Shown here: in pieces, positions 63,920 through 64,000 of the stretch
Layout of the letters: the number at the start of each line of letters is the position of its first letter
Numbering within the stretch: position 1 is the stretch's first letter
Assembly (NCBI GenBank): GCA_050949705.1
Contig: JBMNGG010000021.1
Span: forward strand, 1 to 64,000
Length of the DNA stretch: 64,000 nt
Origin: JBMNGG01 sp050949705
Lineage (GTDB): Bacteria > Bacillota > Thermosediminibacteria > Thermosediminibacterales > Tepidanaerobacteraceae
Direction of reading: 5' to 3'
The notes under the pieces: generated by a model
Databases searched by the model: none
Told to the model about the DNA's origin: nothing
What the model saw: the letters and a program-made list of their open reading frames with translations, nothing else
Position numbers and translations under genes: made by a program

Positions 63920-64000
63920 ATGTCATCTATTAATACCGAAAAACTGTGGGAAAGTTATTATAATAACAAGGATAGTCAAACAAAAGGGAAGCTTGTTGAG
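63920..64000 (+). CDS. sigD: Probable flagellar sigma factor SigD/FliA (first 27 codons)
   Basis: ATG 63920 follows GAGGTGG, 14 bases after cheD. The 27 visible residues include KLWESYYNNKDSQTKGKLVE, which resembles the start of sigma-28 factors, and sigD follows cheD in Bacillus. Cut by the right edge; confidence rests on context. Confidence 0.75.
   Translation, partial: MSSINTEKLWESYYNNKDSQTKGKLVE

Noticed and set aside
1..64000. Mobile elements, tRNA or rRNA genes, T-box leaders or CRISPR arrays
   Set aside because: None seen: no transposase or integrase other than XerC, no GGTGGnACCGCG antiterminator, no clustered direct repeats with spacers, no cloverleaf or rRNA sequence.

Overview
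The window is a 64 kb stretch of chromosome from a low-GC, endospore-forming, flagellated Firmicute of Clostridia type. The evidence is an AT-rich sequence with strong AGGAGG ribosome sites, sporulation genes (ylbJ, spoVS), CodY and FapR regulators, FabK as enoyl reductase, CheC/CheD/FliY chemotaxis proteins, and the Bacillus/Clostridium gene order ylbJ-ylbN-rpmF, fapR-plsX-fab-acpP-rnc-smc-ftsY-ffh, rpsP-rimM-trmD-rplS, topA-trmFO-xerC-hslVU-codY and fla/che. I cannot name the genus. No rRNA, tRNA, CRISPR array, prophage or insertion sequence was seen. Nearly all genes lie on the + strand; only ylbJ (cut by the left edge) and tmcAL are on the - strand.

Layout. 1-4.0 kb: ylbJ, a patatin-like lipase, a PDZ/Lon protease and TmcAL. 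4.3-7.3 kb: pta-ackA (acetyl-CoA to acetate plus ATP), then a DUF177 gene and rpmF behind a near-perfect vegetative promoter. 7.4-14.4 kb: the fatty-acid regulon fapR-plsX-fabH-fabK-fabD-fabG-acpP-fabF, with a probable FapR operator over the fapR promoter. 14.4-27.8 kb: rnc, spoVS (with its own sigma-H-like promoter and terminator), smc, the SRP genes ftsY-ylxM-ffh, ribosome and tRNA maturation genes rpsP-khpA-rimM-trmD-rplS-rbgA, then rnhB-yraN-comM. 27.8-36.7 kb: cobO, dprA, topA, trmFO, xerC, hslVU and codY. 37.0 kb to the right edge: one continuous fla/che operon from flgB to the first codons of sigD. It encodes basal body, switch, export gate, hook, stator and chemotaxis proteins, plus a PilZ protein where cheB is often found.

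The most unusual signals: (i) four genes (xerC, fliH, flhF, flhG) are each interrupted by one single-base frameshift, three of them at or next to homopolymer runs, while both halves stay well conserved. This could be assembly error, slippage-based switching or fresh decay. (ii) The plsX start codon has no nearby ribosome site, but a hairpin would bring a strong upstream one to normal distance. (iii) A roughly 50-bp promoter-like segment is duplicated in front of the flagellar operon. (iv) spoVS has a site matching the sigma-H consensus. I found no convincing wholly new multi-gene system; the window is mostly core genome with interesting regulation and reading-frame anomalies.
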